A DNA stretch of 64,000 nucleotides from Tubulanus polymorphus (taxonomy: Eukaryota > Nemertea > Palaeonemertea > Tubulaniformes > Tubulanidae): assembly GCF_964204645.1 (NCBI RefSeq), contig NC_134030.1, positions 18,669,110 through 18,733,109 of the forward strand, written 5' to 3'. The notes beneath the pieces were generated by a model. It was given only the letters and a program-made list of their open reading frames with translations, was not told the DNA's origin and did no database searches. Below are positions 62,173 through 64,000 of this stretch, in pieces; position 1 is the first letter of the stretch; every line of letters starts with the position of its first letter. Both the position numbers and the translations under genes were made by a program.

Positions 62173-63492
62173 GTACGCGACCCGGAGGAATGTTTACATT
62201 CATTCAGGCTATTTCCGCTTGTAAAAAGAAAAACGTTGACGTATCGAGTGATCGAACATAAGTTGAAATGGCGAGTGGAAATATCGGAAAAACGATTTCA
62301 ACTGGCTGTCTTATCGAGAAACTGCGAGCGAGCTGGATTTTATATATATGATGCAGGTAATTTTACAGCTAGACGCTACGGTCCGTATTGTCCAGGTGAT
62401 ACCTATGGTCGGCCAGTCGTCAAGTTGATTACATCAGGAGGATCGGTTACTGTAGTAGGATACGCCTACGACTGGGATAATCAGCTAACAGTCAAGACTA
62501 ACAAACTTTCATGTATCGTGCTTCACGCTACTGATTGTGACGGGTATGTGTTAAAGCAGGGAGAAAATCGCCTTAAAACGACGTCAGACTGTATCGTGAT
62601 TCTACCCGAAAACCGACGTCTTCCTTTAAGAAATATTTACATATTATCCGACCGCGAATATCAAATTGATCGATGTGCTCCAGAATATTTTATATACGTC
62701 GCGTGCCGGCCCTATATGAATGTCAGCAGTAGTTTTATTACGGGAAATACCTCAACAAGAACTGTGTTAAACAAGGTATCATTTATTAGTCCTCATCCTT
62801 TTTTGACACCTGAGCGATTTATCAAACTGAGACGAAAGTGCTATAGAACAAAAAGGGCCGGTCATAGCGGTTTAGTCCCTAAGGATGTGTGTGGACTTGT
62901 GCAATCGCCGAACTATCCCGGACCTGCCGGAATTACTGTTCAAAGAATATTCTATGCAGTCATTTATAGATATCATTACGGAAAACTTCGTTATTACAAA
63001 TTCGTAATCAAATACATTGAAATGATTGAATGCGTTAAACAATCCAGATTCTCTAAAGATGCAGTGTTGTTCGTACAATACATAAGTGGAAAATTTACTA
63101 AAACCGAACACAAACAAGCAATCTGTGGACGACACGCAGGGCATATACTTTACAGTCTGATGGCGTCCACACATGAGTTTCAAGTGACCAACAGAATCCC
63201 AACATTTCGGATACAATACATTCTACAAGAATCATTCCCAATAAAAGACCACGAGAATAAGTGTGAGGCGGGATTTCTATATTCGGGAATTTCATGCGTG
63301 AAATACATCACGGATGAACGATTGAATTGGGAGAATGTTGAATTGTACTGTAGACAGAAGTATGCGGGACATCTACTAAGTATCAACTCAGAACAGGATA
63401 TGAATTCCATTAAAACGTTATTTGCTACAAAGCTTCTTTTAACTGCATATTCGAAGAGAGCACTCATTGTGTTGATTGGATTGAAAAAACAG
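62173..63492 (+). CDS. R6 exon 2: CUB-like modules, CUB, first half of lectin domain 1
   Basis: 440 open codons with the same junctions as R2 and R3. Confidence 0.8.
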
Positions 63493-63685
63493 GTAAATCT
63501 AATTTAAGTTGCATAAAGGTATTGATAACATTATCGGGAGTTGGGATCTCAGAAGAAGAAATTTACGGGGGAATTAACGGCCTCAAGTCTTAACGGTCAA
63601 GTTTAATTTCGGCACTAACCGTTATTAGCCAATGATTTAGTTCGTACTAGACATTACGCACATTACTTTACAATTCTCTTTTTAG

Positions 63686-64000
63686 CCTAAAACCAGTTTT
63701 TACACGTTGACTGACGGCAAACCGTTGAGTTACACAGAGTGGTATAAACCAATAAATAACGACACGATACCGGACGTACTTCAAGGGTTGATATATTATG
63801 AATAAAAACAACCGACAAATGACGTGAATATGCCGTGTACAGCGATGATACTGAATAATCCACGAGGATCAGCGAACTGGGTTCGATTCCCGTGTCAAAT
63901 AAAAGAGGTTCACGTGCGATTCTTTTGTGAATAGGAAAGAAATGATATCAATAAAAGTATGGCTGGGATAGAAAATGATTCAAAACATAATATGATATCC
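63686..64000 (+). CDS. R6 exon 3 (5' part): lectin domain 1 end, two nonsense codons
   Basis: Acceptor tttttag|cct at 63685/63686. In-frame TAA at 63803 and TAG at 63932. Confidence 0.75.

Larger units (their letters stand above)
60702..64000 (+). pseudogene. R6: type-2 receptor, frameshift and two nonsense codons, runs off window end
   Basis: Exons are 60702-61906, 62173-63492 and 63686 onward. Exon 1 has two extra bases in the CT-rich stretch near 61443-61454, which shift the frame in the second CUB-like module. Exon 2 is open (440 codons). Exon 3 has TAA at 63803-63805 (AGA in other copies) and TAG at 63932-63934 (TCG in other copies), plus a Trp to Leu change in the lectin TWTDG motif. 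Three independent disabling changes within the first half make this the most clearly dead type-2 copy. Confidence 0.85.

Overview
The window is invertebrate nuclear DNA. It holds GT-AG introns, AT-rich intergenic sequence, TA microsatellites, minisatellites, tRNA-derived SINE-like sequence and several DNA transposons, and no bacterial features. Its main content is six tandem, same-strand copies of a very large G-protein-coupled receptor gene. The gene most resembles the lophotrochozoan GRL101 / relaxin-receptor-like LGR group (LDLa repeats, leucine-rich repeats, rhodopsin-type 7TM), so I favour a mollusc, annelid, brachiopod or similar animal. An echinoderm or hemichordate cannot be excluded from this sequence alone.

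Receptor architecture: signal peptide, one clear CUB domain and several CUB-like modules, a second clear CUB, a C-type lectin domain split by an intron, a second degenerate C-type lectin-like domain, about six LDL-receptor class A repeats, an LRR block with a cysteine hinge, and a 7TM domain. A full copy encodes about 1,920 residues in three exons joined by two short phase-0 introns. There are two subtypes. Type 1 is R1 (1-5493, 5' end outside the window) and R4 (33543-40146). Type 2 is R2 (13446-19461), R3 (23392-29618), R5 (47796-56718) and R6 (60702 to the window end).

The order type 1, type 2, type 2 occurs twice (R1-R2-R3, then R4-R5-R6), so a block of about 34-37 kb has been duplicated. 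Two kinds of intergenic DNA are duplicated with it. The 8-kb spacer after each type-1 gene (5494-13445 and 40147-47795) carries a SINE-like sequence, a decayed minus-strand secreted-protein locus, a 33-bp minisatellite and a 3-kb Maverick/Polinton-derived element with a nested TTAA-flanked MITE. The 3.8-kb spacer after each type-2 gene (19462-23391, 29619-33542, 56719-60701) carries a TA microsatellite and a minus-strand exon for a small cysteine-rich secreted peptide.

Every receptor copy carries at least one lesion, and the lesions differ: frameshifts and a 10-bp deletion (R1), loss of the 3' end at a TA microsatellite with a local inversion (R2), a frameshift plus a nonsense codon (R3, R4), a 2.66-kb transposon in exon 2 (R5), and a frameshift plus two nonsense codons (R6). 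R5 is otherwise fully open, so it is the best template for the intact gene. The cluster looks like a fast-turnover receptor array with duplication, gene conversion and ongoing pseudogenisation. Some single-base indels could also be assembly errors.
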